In this document: in pieces, positions 53,210-62,989 of the stretch
Layout of the letters: every line of letters begins with the position of its first letter
Position numbering within the stretch: the stretch's first letter is position 1
Assembly (NCBI RefSeq): GCF_900112225.1
Contig: NZ_FOLD01000003.1
Span: 229,552-293,551, forward strand
Direction of reading: 5' to 3'
DNA length: 64,000 nt
From: Massilia yuzhufengensis
GTDB lineage: Bacteria > Pseudomonadota > Gammaproteobacteria > Burkholderiales > Burkholderiaceae_D
Translations under genes and position numbers: made by a program
Notes under the pieces: model-generated
The model's input: the letters and a program-made list of their open reading frames with translations, nothing else
Told to the model about the DNA's origin: nothing
The model's database searches: none

Positions 53210-55888
53210 TTATAACTTCTCCATCTGCTGCCTCGCATACCCCGCCTGCGTCCCCCCCGGCGCCAGCTCCAGGTAAGTCTTGTACGCCCCCTTCGCCTTC
53301 CCGTTCTCCCCCGCCCGAGAGTACGCATCGCCCAGGTTCATATACGCAATCGCCCGCGACGGATCCATCTTCACCGCATTCTCGAACCAGCGCGCCGCCT
53401 CGCTGAACTTGTCCTGCTTGTAAAACACAAACCCCAGGTTATTCGCCGCCAGCGCGAAGTTCGGCCGCAGCTTCAGCGCCTCGGTAAACTGCGCCTCCGC
53501 CGCCGCATACTGCTTCTCCTTGTACAGCAGCAGGCCCTGGTCATTGGCCCGCTGCGCCTGCTGGCGGGCCGATACCGGCACCGCCGCCGGCGCCGTGATC
53601 TTGGTCTCACCGCCCTGCAAATCCTTCACCACCACGGTCGTGGAAGGCGCCGATGCCTGCGCATCGAGCTTGGTATTGAGCGCAATCGCATCGTTCGACA
53701 GCTGCGCCGTCCCGGTATTGAGGAACTCGCTCTCTTCCGGCAGTTCAAACACGAACTCGCCACCCTCGGACCCCGGCAAACTCCCAAACGCCGGCGTCTG
53801 CTGCGACACGCTCGACACCGCCGGCGCCACGTAGGCTGCCAGCTCGGTGCCGGTAATCATGCTGTCGCCGTTCAAATCCGCCTTGCCGCCCAGCCCCTGC
53901 AGCAGCGTCCAGGTGAACACCGAATGCCCATTCGGCCCGCCATCCGACACCAGCTGGTCGGCGCCGCCGGCCGTGAGCATCTGGCGCCCCAGCCGCTTCG
54001 CGTTATCGCGCAGGAAGGACGCATTCGCCGCCCCGCGCGTCAGGCCCAGGCCGCTGTAGCAGGCGTCCATCACGAACAGCGCGTGCTTGGCGGGCAGGCT
54101 TTCCGCGATGTTCTGGATTTCGGTCATCGGAATCGCGTCGGTCGCCAGGTTGTTCGGATCGGCGTCGACCGGGACGATGTAGCCGAGGTCGCGCCCGGAA
54201 CTGAGCTTGCGCGTGGCGCCATGGCCGGCGAAGAACACGAAGATGCGGTCGTTCGGCTGCAGGTTGCCGTGGGCGAGCTTGTCGTGGAAGGCGGCCAGGA
54301 TGCCGGTCCGCGTTGCCTGTTCATTCTTGAGCGTGATCACGCGCTGTGGCGCAAAGCCGAACTTCTGCACCAGCATCTGGCCCACGCCTTCCGCGTCGCG
54401 CACCGCGTACTGGAGCTGCGGCCATTTCTGGTACTTGTCGATGCCGACCACGATCGCCCACGAATTGGCATAGCCGGCCGCGGCCGAGCGCTGCACCGGC
54501 GCAGGGGAGGAGGCGCCGGATACCTTGAAGTTCCCGTCTTCCCAGCCCGCGAACTGGTAACCCTCGGCGATCAGGCGATCAAGGATGGCCGGCAGGGCCT
54601 TGACGGTGCGCTCATGGATGTCGTGGAACAGGATGATGCCGCGGCCTTCCTTGTCGACGGTGCGCAGCACGCGGTCGGCGATGGACGAGGGCACCGGATC
54701 GGCCCAGTCGAGCGAATCGATATTCCACATCATCGATTTGAGCTGCGCATTTTCCAGCGCCTGCATGCCTTCGCGGTTGCGCGCGCCATACGGGAAACGG
54801 AACAGCGAAGAGCGCTGCGGATCGACCGCCTTGAGCAGGGTGTCCGTACTCAGGATTTCCGCCTTCAGGTTGTCGCCCGACTGTTTGGACAATTGGGCGT
54901 GCGAAAAGCTGTGGTTCGCGAGGGTGTAGCCAGACTGCTTGAGCCTGCGCATTACGTCCGCACCGCCACCCAGCTTGGCCTTGCCCTGCGCATCGATCGA
55001 CCCGATGTTGCGGCCCACGCTGAAGAAGATCGCGGGGGCGTTGTATTGCTTGAGGATGGCGGCGATCTCGTCGCTGTAGCGGCGGTGCGGGCCGTCGTCG
55101 AAGGTGAGAACGACGGTCTTCTTCGGTAGCGTCTTGCCAAAGATCTCTTCCTCTTCCTTGCCCGGCGGCGAAGGCAGGGACGGCCCCTGCGGCTCCGGCT
55201 TGGCCGGGTAGGGCATGACGACCCCATATTCCTTCAGGATGCGCTCGCGCTGGTAGAGCGTTTTCAGGTAGGCGACGTAGCTGTCCCATTTCTCGCGCTT
55301 GAGGATGATCGAGCGAGATTCAAAGCGCCCGAACACTGCGCGGATCTCCTTCTCGTAGTTGCGCTCGATCTCGGCCAGCGCGTCGAGGTCTTCCGAGATG
55401 CGCTTGTGCAGCTTGATTGCCGGAAGCGACGAATCCTTTGCCACCTGGGCCAGCAATGACTGCATCAGCTCGCGGAAGGCCAGGCGGTCCGCGTCATACA
55501 GGCCTTCGCCCGATTCGATGTAGTCGAGCAGGGTGCCGAGCGCATCGAAACGGGCAGGGCTGGGCGAGGAGACCAGCTGGGTCAGTGCCGCGTCGATCTT
55601 GCCGATGCGCTCCTGGTTCTCGTGGAACAGCTGCTGGCCCACACGGTTGGCTTGGGCGCGTTCGTCGGCCGGCAAGGTCGCTTCATCCTGCGTCAGCACG
55701 ATGATCTTGCGGTAGGACGCGAGCAGGGTCCGCATGTCGGCCGACATGGTGCTGACATCCAGCGCCGGGCTGGCCGGTGCGCTAGCGGCGGGTGCGGATG
55801 GCGATTGGAGGCTGACGATCCAGCTACCGGCGGCAGCGCCAACCGCGGCGATGGCGAAAACGATGGAGTAGAGGGCTTTGCGTTTCAC
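53210..55888 (-). CDS. Membrane-anchored NodB deacetylase / caspase / EF-hand / TPR fusion protein
   Basis: An 892-residue protein if begun at the GTG for VKRKALYSIVF (an ATG 39 codons further upstream lacks support). Order: membrane anchor (about 5-28), helical coiled region (about 45-225), NodB-type polysaccharide deacetylase (TFDDGP at 262-267, metal histidines in HSFSH 326-330, RFPYGARN 364-371), caspase/peptidase C14 domain (His 556 in FAGHGATR, Cys 610 in MDACYSG), an EF-hand-like loop DLNGDSMITGTE (671-682), and C-terminal TPRs (about 780-888). It appears fully intact. It might cut proteins in a calcium-linked way at the envelope and remodel a surface sugar; function unknown. Confidence 0.88.
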   Translation of the reverse strand: MKRKALYSIVFAIAAVGAAAGSWIVSLQSPSAPAASAPASPALDVSTMSADMRTLLASYRKIIVLTQDEATLPADERAQANRVGQQLFHENQERIGKIDAALTQLVSSPSPARFDALGTLLDYIESGEGLYDADRLAFRELMQSLLAQVAKDSSLPAIKLHKRISEDLDALAEIERNYEKEIRAVFGRFESRSIILKREKWDSYVAYLKTLYQRERILKEYGVVMPYPAKPEPQGPSLPSPPGKEEEEIFGKTLPKKTVVLTFDDGPHRRYSDEIAAILKQYNAPAIFFSVGRNIGSIDAQGKAKLGGGADVMRRLKQSGYTLANHSFSHAQLSKQSGDNLKAEILSTDTLLKAVDPQRSSLFRFPYGARNREGMQALENAQLKSMMWNIDSLDWADPVPSSIADRVLRTVDKEGRGIILFHDIHERTVKALPAILDRLIAEGYQFAGWEDGNFKVSGASSPAPVQRSAAAGYANSWAIVVGIDKYQKWPQLQYAVRDAEGVGQMLVQKFGFAPQRVITLKNEQATRTGILAAFHDKLAHGNLQPNDRIFVFFAGHGATRKLSSGRDLGYIVPVDADPNNLATDAIPMTEIQNIAESLPAKHALFVMDACYSGLGLTRGAANASFLRDNAKRLGRQMLTAGGADQLVSDGGPNGHSVFTWTLLQGLGGKADLNGDSMITGTELAAYVAPAVSSVSQQTPAFGSLPGSEGGEFVFELPEESEFLNTGTAQLSNDAIALNTKLDAQASAPSTTVVVKDLQGGETKITAPAAVPVSARQQAQRANDQGLLLYKEKQYAAAEAQFTEALKLRPNFALAANNLGFVFYKQDKFSEAARWFENAVKMDPSRAIAYMNLGDAYSRAGENGKAKGAYKTYLELAPGGTQAGYARQQMEKL

Positions 55889-56080
55889 GGCGTATAGATT
55901 CAGAGAAGTTATATCCGCGCAACGATAACATCGGCCCGCCGGCGCCGCTTGCGCAAAACCGCGAAAATGCGCGCCAAAAACGACAATGCCGCACGATGGC
56001 GGCATATCTATGCGGGTGGGGTGGGCGAGTCTCTCGCCGGCGCGTTCAAACCAGGCTTGCAGGCAAGCGCGTGTGATCCG

Positions 56081-56446
56081 TCATGACGATGACAGCACAA
56101 ACGTATTTCTATCCGGATCCCGGAACTTCGCGAAGGTGCCCCACGGCTGCGCGGTCGGCGGTTCGATGAACTCGACGCCGCGCTGGCTTAGCTGGCGATA
56201 GGTCGCTTCGACGTTATCGCAGGCGAAGGCACCGTTGAAGAAGGTACCGATGCGGTCTTCCTGGCCATCCATCGTGAACAGAACGACCCGCGTGCCCGAG
56301 CTGGCGATGCGCAGCTCGATCCAGCGCTTGCCTGGGCCCATGGGCTGGTCGGTTGCGATGTCGAAGCCGAGCTGTTCGGTGTAGAAGGCGAGGGCGCGGT
56401 CCTGGTCGGAGACGGGGATGCTGACGAATTTCAGTTGGGTGATCAT
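56081..56446 (-). CDS. VOC-family (glyoxalase/bleomycin-resistance-like) protein
   Basis: A 121-residue vicinal-oxygen-chelate protein with the pattern QLKFVSIPVSDQDRALAFYT at the start and PWGTFAKFRDPDRNTFVL at the end. Such proteins bind a metal and act on small molecules; substrate is not predictable. The second metal ligand residues are not obvious. Confidence 0.85.
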   Translation of the reverse strand: MITQLKFVSIPVSDQDRALAFYTEQLGFDIATDQPMGPGKRWIELRIASSGTRVVLFTMDGQEDRIGTFFNGAFACDNVEATYRQLSQRGVEFIEPPTAQPWGTFAKFRDPDRNTFVLSSS

Positions 56447-56527
56447 GGGCGTTCTGGCGTGGTTGTCATGACGGGCATTATCGTGGCAGACTGGGTTGTC
56501 TATGTAATTTTAACGATTATAGTAATC

Positions 56528-56857
56528 ATGACTACCCGCCAGTCCACGCTTGATGCCTATGTGTTCGAGGTCCTGATGCCGGACCTGATCGGCCATGACC
56601 GTCGTCCTGCCGCGTTCATCGTTTACTTGTTCCTGCTTCACAGCACGGAGACGCTTGGCCGGGACTAGGTGCCCGCGAGCCTGCAGACTATCGCCATCAA
56701 GACCGGCCTGTCCAAGTCCGCGGTACAAGTGGCGCTGCGCCATCTGAAGCGGCGTGGGCTGGTGGGCGAGGACGAAGTTGGGACGCAGGTGAATCCTGTT
56801 CGCCACGTGCTGCGTCCTTGGCGCCGGCGCTGGCCGGGCATGACGGGTCTTGTATAG
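56528..56857 (+). pseudogene. Helix-turn-helix regulator with an in-frame stop
   Basis: An ATG at 56528 opens a frame (MTTRQSTLDAYVFEVLMPDL) that meets TAG at 56666-56668 after LLHSTETLGRD. The same frame continues without a shift: VPASLQTIAIKTGLSKSAVQ, then VALRHLKRRGLVGEDE, a clear winged helix-turn-helix, to 56857. The two halves read as one 109-codon regulator interrupted by one amber codon. It could also be read through or begin at the GTG at 56669 as a separate 62-residue product. Confidence 0.65.
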
Positions 56858-56908
56858 AAGAGAATCCTTGCTATAATAGGCGGCTTCGTGGATACACGAG
56901 CGCCATCA

Positions 56909-56999
56909 GGAGAGATGGATGAGTGGTTTAAGTCGCACGCCTGGAAAGCGTGTGTAGGTTCATAGCCTACCGGGGGTTCGAATCCCCCTCTCTCCGCCA
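56909..56999 (+). tRNA. tRNA-Ser (GGA anticodon)
   Basis: A 91-base class II tRNA: acceptor GGAGAGA pairs with TCTCTCC, the anticodon loop is CTGGAAA (GGA, serine), a long variable arm (TGTGTAGGTTCATAGCCTAC) is present, the T loop is GGTTCGAATCC, and CCA is encoded. Ser tRNA genes are frequent insertion sites, and more AT-rich DNA with restriction genes starts after it. Confidence 0.97.
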
Positions 57000-57009
57000 G
57001 GAAACAAAG

Positions 57010-57039
57010 AAAAGGCCACCCCTCGGGTGGCCTTTTTTT
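57010..57039 (+). terminator. Terminator after tRNA-Ser
   Basis: GGCCACCC and GGGTGGCC pair around CTC, with A run before and seven T after. It lies 10 bases past the tRNA. Confidence 0.9.
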
Positions 57040-57666
57040 GTTGCCTCGCGGAGAGAAGCAGGGCCCCTGCGGGCCCTGCGTGGGGGATTCGAAGGGCTGG
57101 GCGTACTCGCCCAGCCCTCTCCGAATCGCCACTTTGCTGTCGCCGAAGGCGACAGCCCTGCGCGCCGAGGGCGCGCGGTGCGTGCCCACTGGCTATTGAG
57201 GCTTAGTACGCTCCGTTAATTGGCGACGGAGCGGTTGTATTGTTGAGGTCGTGTCTCAATGTCAGACCTGACCCTGACTTCCCATTGTCTCTGTCACCCA
57301 TCAATGATGCAGCGACGCCCGGAGAAACCGCTCACACAAGGGGTGACGAAACGAGCTGACTTAGAGGGGTGACAGAAAGACATTGTCGTCACCCCCTTAA
57401 ACACACTGTTTTGTCAACCCTGCTGATTCGCTCGCGATGAAATGCTGGGCCAGTGCGCAAGCCACGACGACGTTCTTGCAGTTAGTAGACACCGAAGTCC
57501 TAGAAATATAAGGTCAAGGTCGATGGGCTACCATTCATCGTTCGGAAAATTTATTCACCGATTCTTATATCCCAGTTGCGGCACATCACAACTGTGCGCG
57601 GCCGAGTGCTTGCCTTGTTCTCAACCGTACACCGGGTGAACGACTGACCATTTTATTAAACGCTAG
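57040..57666. other. Gene-free junction between tRNA-Ser and the restriction genes
   Basis: No protein gene is supported in these 627 bases. At 57091-57112 GGGCTGGGCG and CGCCCAGCCC form a hairpin. 57251-57274 is a near copy of the core of the 69-bp repeats. An inverted pair CATTGTCTCTGTCACCC (57283-57299) and GGGTGACAGAAAGACATTG (57367-57385) could be the ends of a small mobile-element remnant. From about 57430 the DNA is more AT-rich and leads into hsdR. Confidence 0.6.
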
Positions 57667-60600
57667 TTAGAGTTCTCCGGCATCAATACCTTTTTCCACG
57701 GTCCCGTGTAGGAGGAACTCACTCAAAACCTTAGCAGTCCTGATCCTAATCTTGAAATTCGGTAGTAAATGACCTTCAAGGCGTTCAAAGTAAACCTTAG
57801 CCTTTTCCTGATCTACTGTGTCCCTAAGATCATCAAATCGACCATATTCATTGAGATTTGCCTCCGTGAGATGAGTGCTCATCAAAGCAATCAGCTTCAA
57901 AGCATCCAGCCCGAAAGCTGAGACAATAGCCGCCACTTCTTTGTCCTTGGCCGCCATCTTGTAGTCCGTCAGATAGTCACGAAAGGTTCTCGACGAATCG
58001 ATTTGCGCGTCGCCGCGCTGGATGTCATGCAAGAAGATCTCGGCGAACTTCTGATCCTCCTGCGAAAGCGACGTGAAAGACCGATGCAGCTCGGTTAAAG
58101 TTGCCTCCTTAGACGGCCCGTCGCCATCCTGCAACTCTTTGAGGTACTTTGCAAAGCGCGAGTTCATGTAGTCGGCGTCAATCTTGCCGGTGTCGATCTC
58201 GGTGATGTGGCTGTTAATGTCAAATGGGATGCTTTCACCGGCACCACCACCGCCTGCTCCCAGTTCTTTGTAGCGCTGCAGCAGTGTGAGGTACTGCTGC
58301 TGAGTGATCGTCACCCCTATCGACTGCTTGGGCTCAGGATCGAACTCATAGACTGTCTTGTCCCAGGTGAAGCCCTGAATCTTCGCGGCTTCCAGAATGG
58401 CGCTGAACTGGTTGAACTGTTTGGCGAAAGCTGCCCGCGCCGCCAAGTCGTCGGGCAATTTGGCGAAATCTGTAATGCACGCCGCGCTGAAGATGGCGCC
58501 GATCTCGGTGAAGCAGTCGTTCAAGCGCTCCAGGTTCCGGGGAAGTTGGTCGGCAAAGAGACCGATAGGCTTGTCACCTGAGTAGAGCCTCACCGCGGCC
58601 TCCACGTTTCGCTTCATCGTGTGCGGGCTGCGGTAATAGCGGATGGTGCCGAACGGTTTGTCTGGCCCGAACAGTCGGTTCGTACGTGAGAACGCCTGGA
58701 TGATGTTTTCATACTCCAGCAGTTTGTCGCAGTACAACGTGTTGACCCACTTCGAGTCGAAGCCGGTCAGCATTTGGTTCACTACGATCAGCAGATCCAG
58801 ACGCTTCTCGGACTCGGCCTCGATGCGGATGTAGGGCGCCTTGTGGGCCAGGCGCGCGGCCAGGTCTTTCTTGAAGTTCGCATGGCTTCCCATGTCGAAC
58901 TTCTGCCCATAGGTGGCGTTGTAGTCCTTGATGATCTCTTCCAGACCAGCTGCTTTGAAGGCGGGATCGGTACCACCGGTGTCATCATCGCTGATGTGTG
59001 GATCAAACAGCGCGGTTATCTTGAGCGCGGCGCACTGCGCCTTCATAAGGCGGTAGTAGATGATCGCCTCGGTGATGCTGCTGGTGGCAAAGATGGCGTG
59101 GAACTTCCCTGCCTGGCTAAGCACCTCCCAGTTGTCGGCAATGTTCGTCAGCACGGCGTAGCGGTGCTCATTGCGCCCGTACTGTGCATTCGGTAGGTAG
59201 TCTTCAATGCCTCGCTGGTACTCGCCAGCCGCATTGCGGTGGCCTGCCATTGGCACGTCGCTCATGTACCGGTTGAAGACCTTTTTCTTGGCTGGGTCCG
59301 CCAGCGCCTCAGCAACGGTCGTCGCCTTGGCCCTCTCCAACGCCACCGCTTGCCTCAGATCACGGTCGCGGTAGGTCGGAACCTGATAGGGGTCAAAGCC
59401 CAGCACGTTCTTGTCGCGGATGCCGTCGGCAATGCTGTAGCGGTGAAGTTCGTCGCCAAAGACATCCGTCGTGGTGTTCTGCTTCTGCACGTTCTCCTTG
59501 TGGATGGGCGTGCCGCTGAAGCCGAAGAACACCGCGTCTGAAAAGCTCGCTTTGATGTCGGCCAGCATGTCGCCGAAGGTGGAGCGGTGGCACTCGTCCA
59601 CGATGAACACGATGCGTTTGCCGCGCATGGTCTCCAGCTCGTGCGCCTTCAACCCATCGGCGTCATCCGTGATCCGACTCATCTTCTGGATGGAAGTAAC
59701 GATCAGGGTGTCCGCTGGGGCGGTGCTCTTAAGCGTCTTGACGAGCACGCCTGTGTTCTCGGTGGCCTGAACCTGGTTGCTATCACCGGCAAAGTCCCGG
59801 TAGGCCTTCAGCGTCTGCGTACCCAGCTCGACCCGGTCCAGCAGGAACACCACTTTGTCCGCGTCCTTTGAGTTGGCGATAAGCTGGGCCGACTTGAAGC
59901 TCGTCATGGTTTTGCCGGAGCCCGTGGTATGCCAAATGTAGCCGCCCAAGCGGCTCGGGTTCTTCCAGTCCGTCTTGGCCACCTTGTCCGAAATGGCATG
60001 CGCGGCGTAGTACTGATAGCTGCGCATCACCTTCAGCACGCCGTCGGCCTCGTCGGCCACGGTATAGAAACCGATCAACTGGTGCGCCATCGGGATGGAC
60101 AGGAGACTGGCGGTGAAGCTCTTCCAGTCGTTGACGGGCTCGTTGTTAAAGTCGGCCCAATGGAAGGCGTAGTCCTTGTTGAACTTGCCGTCCGGCCCGG
60201 GGTTGGCAAAGTACAGCGCCTCTCCAGGCTCCATCGCCACAAAAATCTGGACCAGTGAGAACAGCCCGGTGAACACCCCCTCTCGTGCGTACTTCTGGAT
60301 CTGGTTGTAGGCCTGGCTGACCGGCACACCGCTCTTCTTCAGCTCGATGTGGATCACCGGCATGCCGTTGATGAGTAGCAGCAGGTCACCCCGCCGGTCA
60401 TGCTGCAGCTCAGAGGCGCGGGCGTAGCGCGGCTGCTGAGCGATTTGGTAACGGCTCTGACCGGCGGCAATCTCGTGCCTGTCGTAGACCTTCAGGCTCA
60501 CCTCTTTGCCGAAGTGCAGCGTGTCGACCGGGTTGTCCCGCGTGATGGCCACCGTCTTGCCGTTGATGAAGCCGTTCAGCTTCAGCGGCGTGCGCAGGCA

Positions 60601-60819
60601 GACAATCTGCTCCATCACCTGCTGCATCTCGCTGTCGGTCAGCGGCACCTCGTTCAGCCGGTCCTTGCCTCGGTTGTTCTCAAAGAGGATTTGCTTCCAG
60701 TTCGCGAGCAGGGCCGCCTCGCTCGAGCACTTGATGACCTCCAATTCCCCCCAGCCACGCTGGCGGAGTTCGTGAATGACAGCCGCTTCGAAGTCGGACT
60801 CTTTGGCAAAGTTAGTCAT
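57667..60819 (-). CDS. hsdR: Type I restriction enzyme, R subunit
   Basis: A 1050-residue translocase-nuclease. The N-terminal PD-(D/E)xK nuclease has IHIELKKSG (about residues 155-163). Helicase motif I is WHTTGSGKTM, motif II FIVDECHRSTFG, motif III-like FGFSGTPIHKEN, and later QAFSRTNRL (motif VI). Length is normal for HsdR. It would act only in complex with HsdM and HsdS. It follows hsdS by 18 bases on the same strand. Because hsdM is broken, the complex is probably inactive unless another M subunit fits. Confidence 0.95.
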   Translation of the reverse strand: MTNFAKESDFEAAVIHELRQRGWGELEVIKCSSEAALLANWKQILFENNRGKDRLNEVPLTDSEMQQVMEQIVCLRTPLKLNGFINGKTVAITRDNPVDTLHFGKEVSLKVYDRHEIAAGQSRYQIAQQPRYARASELQHDRRGDLLLLINGMPVIHIELKKSGVPVSQAYNQIQKYAREGVFTGLFSLVQIFVAMEPGEALYFANPGPDGKFNKDYAFHWADFNNEPVNDWKSFTASLLSIPMAHQLIGFYTVADEADGVLKVMRSYQYYAAHAISDKVAKTDWKNPSRLGGYIWHTTGSGKTMTSFKSAQLIANSKDADKVVFLLDRVELGTQTLKAYRDFAGDSNQVQATENTGVLVKTLKSTAPADTLIVTSIQKMSRITDDADGLKAHELETMRGKRIVFIVDECHRSTFGDMLADIKASFSDAVFFGFSGTPIHKENVQKQNTTTDVFGDELHRYSIADGIRDKNVLGFDPYQVPTYRDRDLRQAVALERAKATTVAEALADPAKKKVFNRYMSDVPMAGHRNAAGEYQRGIEDYLPNAQYGRNEHRYAVLTNIADNWEVLSQAGKFHAIFATSSITEAIIYYRLMKAQCAALKITALFDPHISDDDTGGTDPAFKAAGLEEIIKDYNATYGQKFDMGSHANFKKDLAARLAHKAPYIRIEAESEKRLDLLIVVNQMLTGFDSKWVNTLYCDKLLEYENIIQAFSRTNRLFGPDKPFGTIRYYRSPHTMKRNVEAAVRLYSGDKPIGLFADQLPRNLERLNDCFTEIGAIFSAACITDFAKLPDDLAARAAFAKQFNQFSAILEAAKIQGFTWDKTVYEFDPEPKQSIGVTITQQQYLTLLQRYKELGAGGGGAGESIPFDINSHITEIDTGKIDADYMNSRFAKYLKELQDGDGPSKEATLTELHRSFTSLSQEDQKFAEIFLHDIQRGDAQIDSSRTFRDYLTDYKMAAKDKEVAAIVSAFGLDALKLIALMSTHLTEANLNEYGRFDDLRDTVDQEKAKVYFERLEGHLLPNFKIRIRTAKVLSEFLLHGTVEKGIDAGEL

Positions 60820-60837
60820 GGGTAACGGGCGTAAGGA

Positions 60838-62073
60838 TCAGGCGAACATTTCTTTCATGCAAGCTGATTCGATCTGCTTGAGTTTTTGGAGCTGGGTCGC
60901 ATGTTTCGAAATCAGAACATTCAGCTGCTTGAAATAGTCCCCAATCCTCGTCTGTTCTAGCATGTCCTTTGGCCTATGGACGGCTATGTCCTCAATGTCG
61001 GGCCCATTGTACGAAGGAAGCGCACCGACCTGAGCGTACTTTGGAAGATAAATCGTATCGAACAAAGTCTTGCCAAAATCTCCATCCCAAGACGAGTCAA
61101 AGATGTATGCCATTGCATTGTTATCGATTAGAAAGGGAGCTCTGACCATTTTCTTGCGATTTAGCATGAGCGCAGCTCCAACCTTGGCAAATACTACGGC
61201 CGGTAGATTGCTTATTGGCACCCACCTTCTCCGTCGCAACTGTTCATCACTAACATAGTTGTTGGCGGCGACCATTTCATTTTCGTTGCCGGCGAGGCTC
61301 ATGTCGGAAATCTTAAAGAATGGAATGCCGACCTTACCTCCCTGTTCAACCTCAGGAAAACCAATCCCTGACTGCGTTCTGCCGATTTGGCCCAAATGCT
61401 CAATTACCCAATTGCCTGAGAATCCCTTGAAGCGAAGTTCCGGTATCGCAGTGCCAGCACGCGGAAACATCCGCTGAAGCATTGCCTTTTTTAGTGCCAC
61501 AAGCTTGTCATACTTAATCCGGTGTAAGGCGATCAGTGAACTGAGATCCGAGAAATATGAGGTGATTCTGTGTTGCTCTGGAACAGAAGGGACAGCGAAT
61601 TTAACGCGAACAAACGATTCCCAGTACAGTCGTTTTCTGAAGTCGGTGACCCCATAAGACAACCTGTTCATTTGGGCCACGACTTGAGGGCGCCTCAAGC
61701 CGCAGTCCATGAATAATGGGTAGATGGTGTCGTTCGGGGTTGCTGTAAGATAGGCCGGGCTGACCATTCCCTCAATTTTTGCCACACCAAGGGCTCCCTG
61801 CCAAGCACGCATCATGTTCAACACCAGATCCCCCGAGTAAACGTGCTTGTACAGCGACTTGTCTTCGCTTCGGCGCACCTTCTTCCCGAGAGTCTCGGTG
61901 CTCAGTTCGCCATTCGAGATCCCGCTATGAATGGAGACTGACAAAATCGGCAGAGAATCATTGCCGCGTTCGTTTCGTTCAGTGTATATCTGGCCCAGTT
62001 CTTTCGGCTCCCACGCCGCAGCAAACTCCTTAAAGCGAATCCTTGGCACGCTGTCTTTTGCCTGGTCGGTCAT
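60838..62073 (-). CDS. hsdS: Type I restriction specificity subunit
   Basis: A 411-residue protein with two target-recognition domains (about residues 25-180 and 215-395) separated and followed by conserved helices (LVALKKAMLQRMFP and LQKLKQIESACMKEMF), the standard HsdS plan; the recurrence of similar helix ends in both halves is the family's pseudo-symmetry. It begins one base after the hsdM stop. The recognition sequence cannot be told from sequence alone. Confidence 0.93.
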   Translation of the reverse strand: MTDQAKDSVPRIRFKEFAAAWEPKELGQIYTERNERGNDSLPILSVSIHSGISNGELSTETLGKKVRRSEDKSLYKHVYSGDLVLNMMRAWQGALGVAKIEGMVSPAYLTATPNDTIYPLFMDCGLRRPQVVAQMNRLSYGVTDFRKRLYWESFVRVKFAVPSVPEQHRITSYFSDLSSLIALHRIKYDKLVALKKAMLQRMFPRAGTAIPELRFKGFSGNWVIEHLGQIGRTQSGIGFPEVEQGGKVGIPFFKISDMSLAGNENEMVAANNYVSDEQLRRRRWVPISNLPAVVFAKVGAALMLNRKKMVRAPFLIDNNAMAYIFDSSWDGDFGKTLFDTIYLPKYAQVGALPSYNGPDIEDIAVHRPKDMLEQTRIGDYFKQLNVLISKHATQLQKLKQIESACMKEMFA

Positions 62074-62074
62074 C

Positions 62075-62989
62075 TCAGCCCCCTGCCAGCAACGTCTTCA
62101 GTTCCTTAACGCCCTGGAGGTCAAATTCGCCGCCGTCCAGTTCTCCCAGCATGGTCACCAGGGCATCCTCGGCTTGCTGGATGTCCCGAGCGTTGTCGGC
62201 ATAGGTGACCCGGTACTTCTCAACCAAAGCATTCAGCTTGGCGATGAGGCTGGATGTCACCAGGCCAGGCAAGCGATGCAGTTGGTTCACCAGCGGTAAG
62301 AGCCACTTGCTTTCGAGCAGGGAGTAGACCTGTGCGTCGCTTAACGCTTCGATGGTGGCCTTCGTTTTTAGGTGTAGCGCAGCGGCGTCTTTCTTTATGG
62401 CCGCCTTCAGTGACTTCTCTTGGGCCAGCAGTTTGGCTGCTTTGATGATCTTGGCTTCGTAAGACTCAGTGCCTAACGCCGCTGTAGCTGCAGCATCAGC
62501 CGCCGACTCCTTGGCTTCCTTGGCCACGGCTGCTGGGACGAACTTGTCACCAGCTTCGTTGAAAGTGTCTTTGGCCTTGTCTTCGTCGCTGAAGCTGTCG
62601 AGCAGTTCGTCCAGCAGAGCGGCCACGTCAGCCAGCTCGCCCTCCTTCTCGCGGAGCGCGTCCAACTCCATCTTATGGTGTGCCAACTGCATCAGGTCAA
62701 AGGGCAGGATGCGGCCTTTCCAGCCTTCCTGCACCTCCACGTCCTTCCCGTCCTTCTTCTTGACGACGTAGTTCGGGTCAACCACGCGTGTTGCGCTGAA
62801 GCCCTCGGTCTGCAGGATTTCAAGATCTATCTCAATGGAGTGCCAGTGGTCGTCAAGGATTTGATAGGCCTGGTACTTGTCGATTAGCGGCACCGTGCCG
62901 ACCTTGGCTAAGCGGGCGAACAGTTCGTCGCAGATAATCGCTTCTTGGCGAGGGATCTGTAGCGTGAGCATCTTGCCGATCAGCTCGCT
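62075..62989 (-). pseudogene. hsdM: Type I methyltransferase subunit, C-terminal fragment
   Basis: The frame codes ELIGKMLTLQIPRQEAIICD onwards, about 300 residues to a normal stop, matching the C-terminal part of HsdM (CDELFARLAKVGTVPLIDKY; GWKGRILPFDLMQLAHHKME). The N-terminal bundle and the catalytic N6-adenine methylase domain with NPPF/Y are absent. A TAG stop at 62993-62995 closes the frame at the point where the IS3-type element begins. Only a fragment could be made. The rest of hsdM may lie past the window. Confidence 0.88.
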
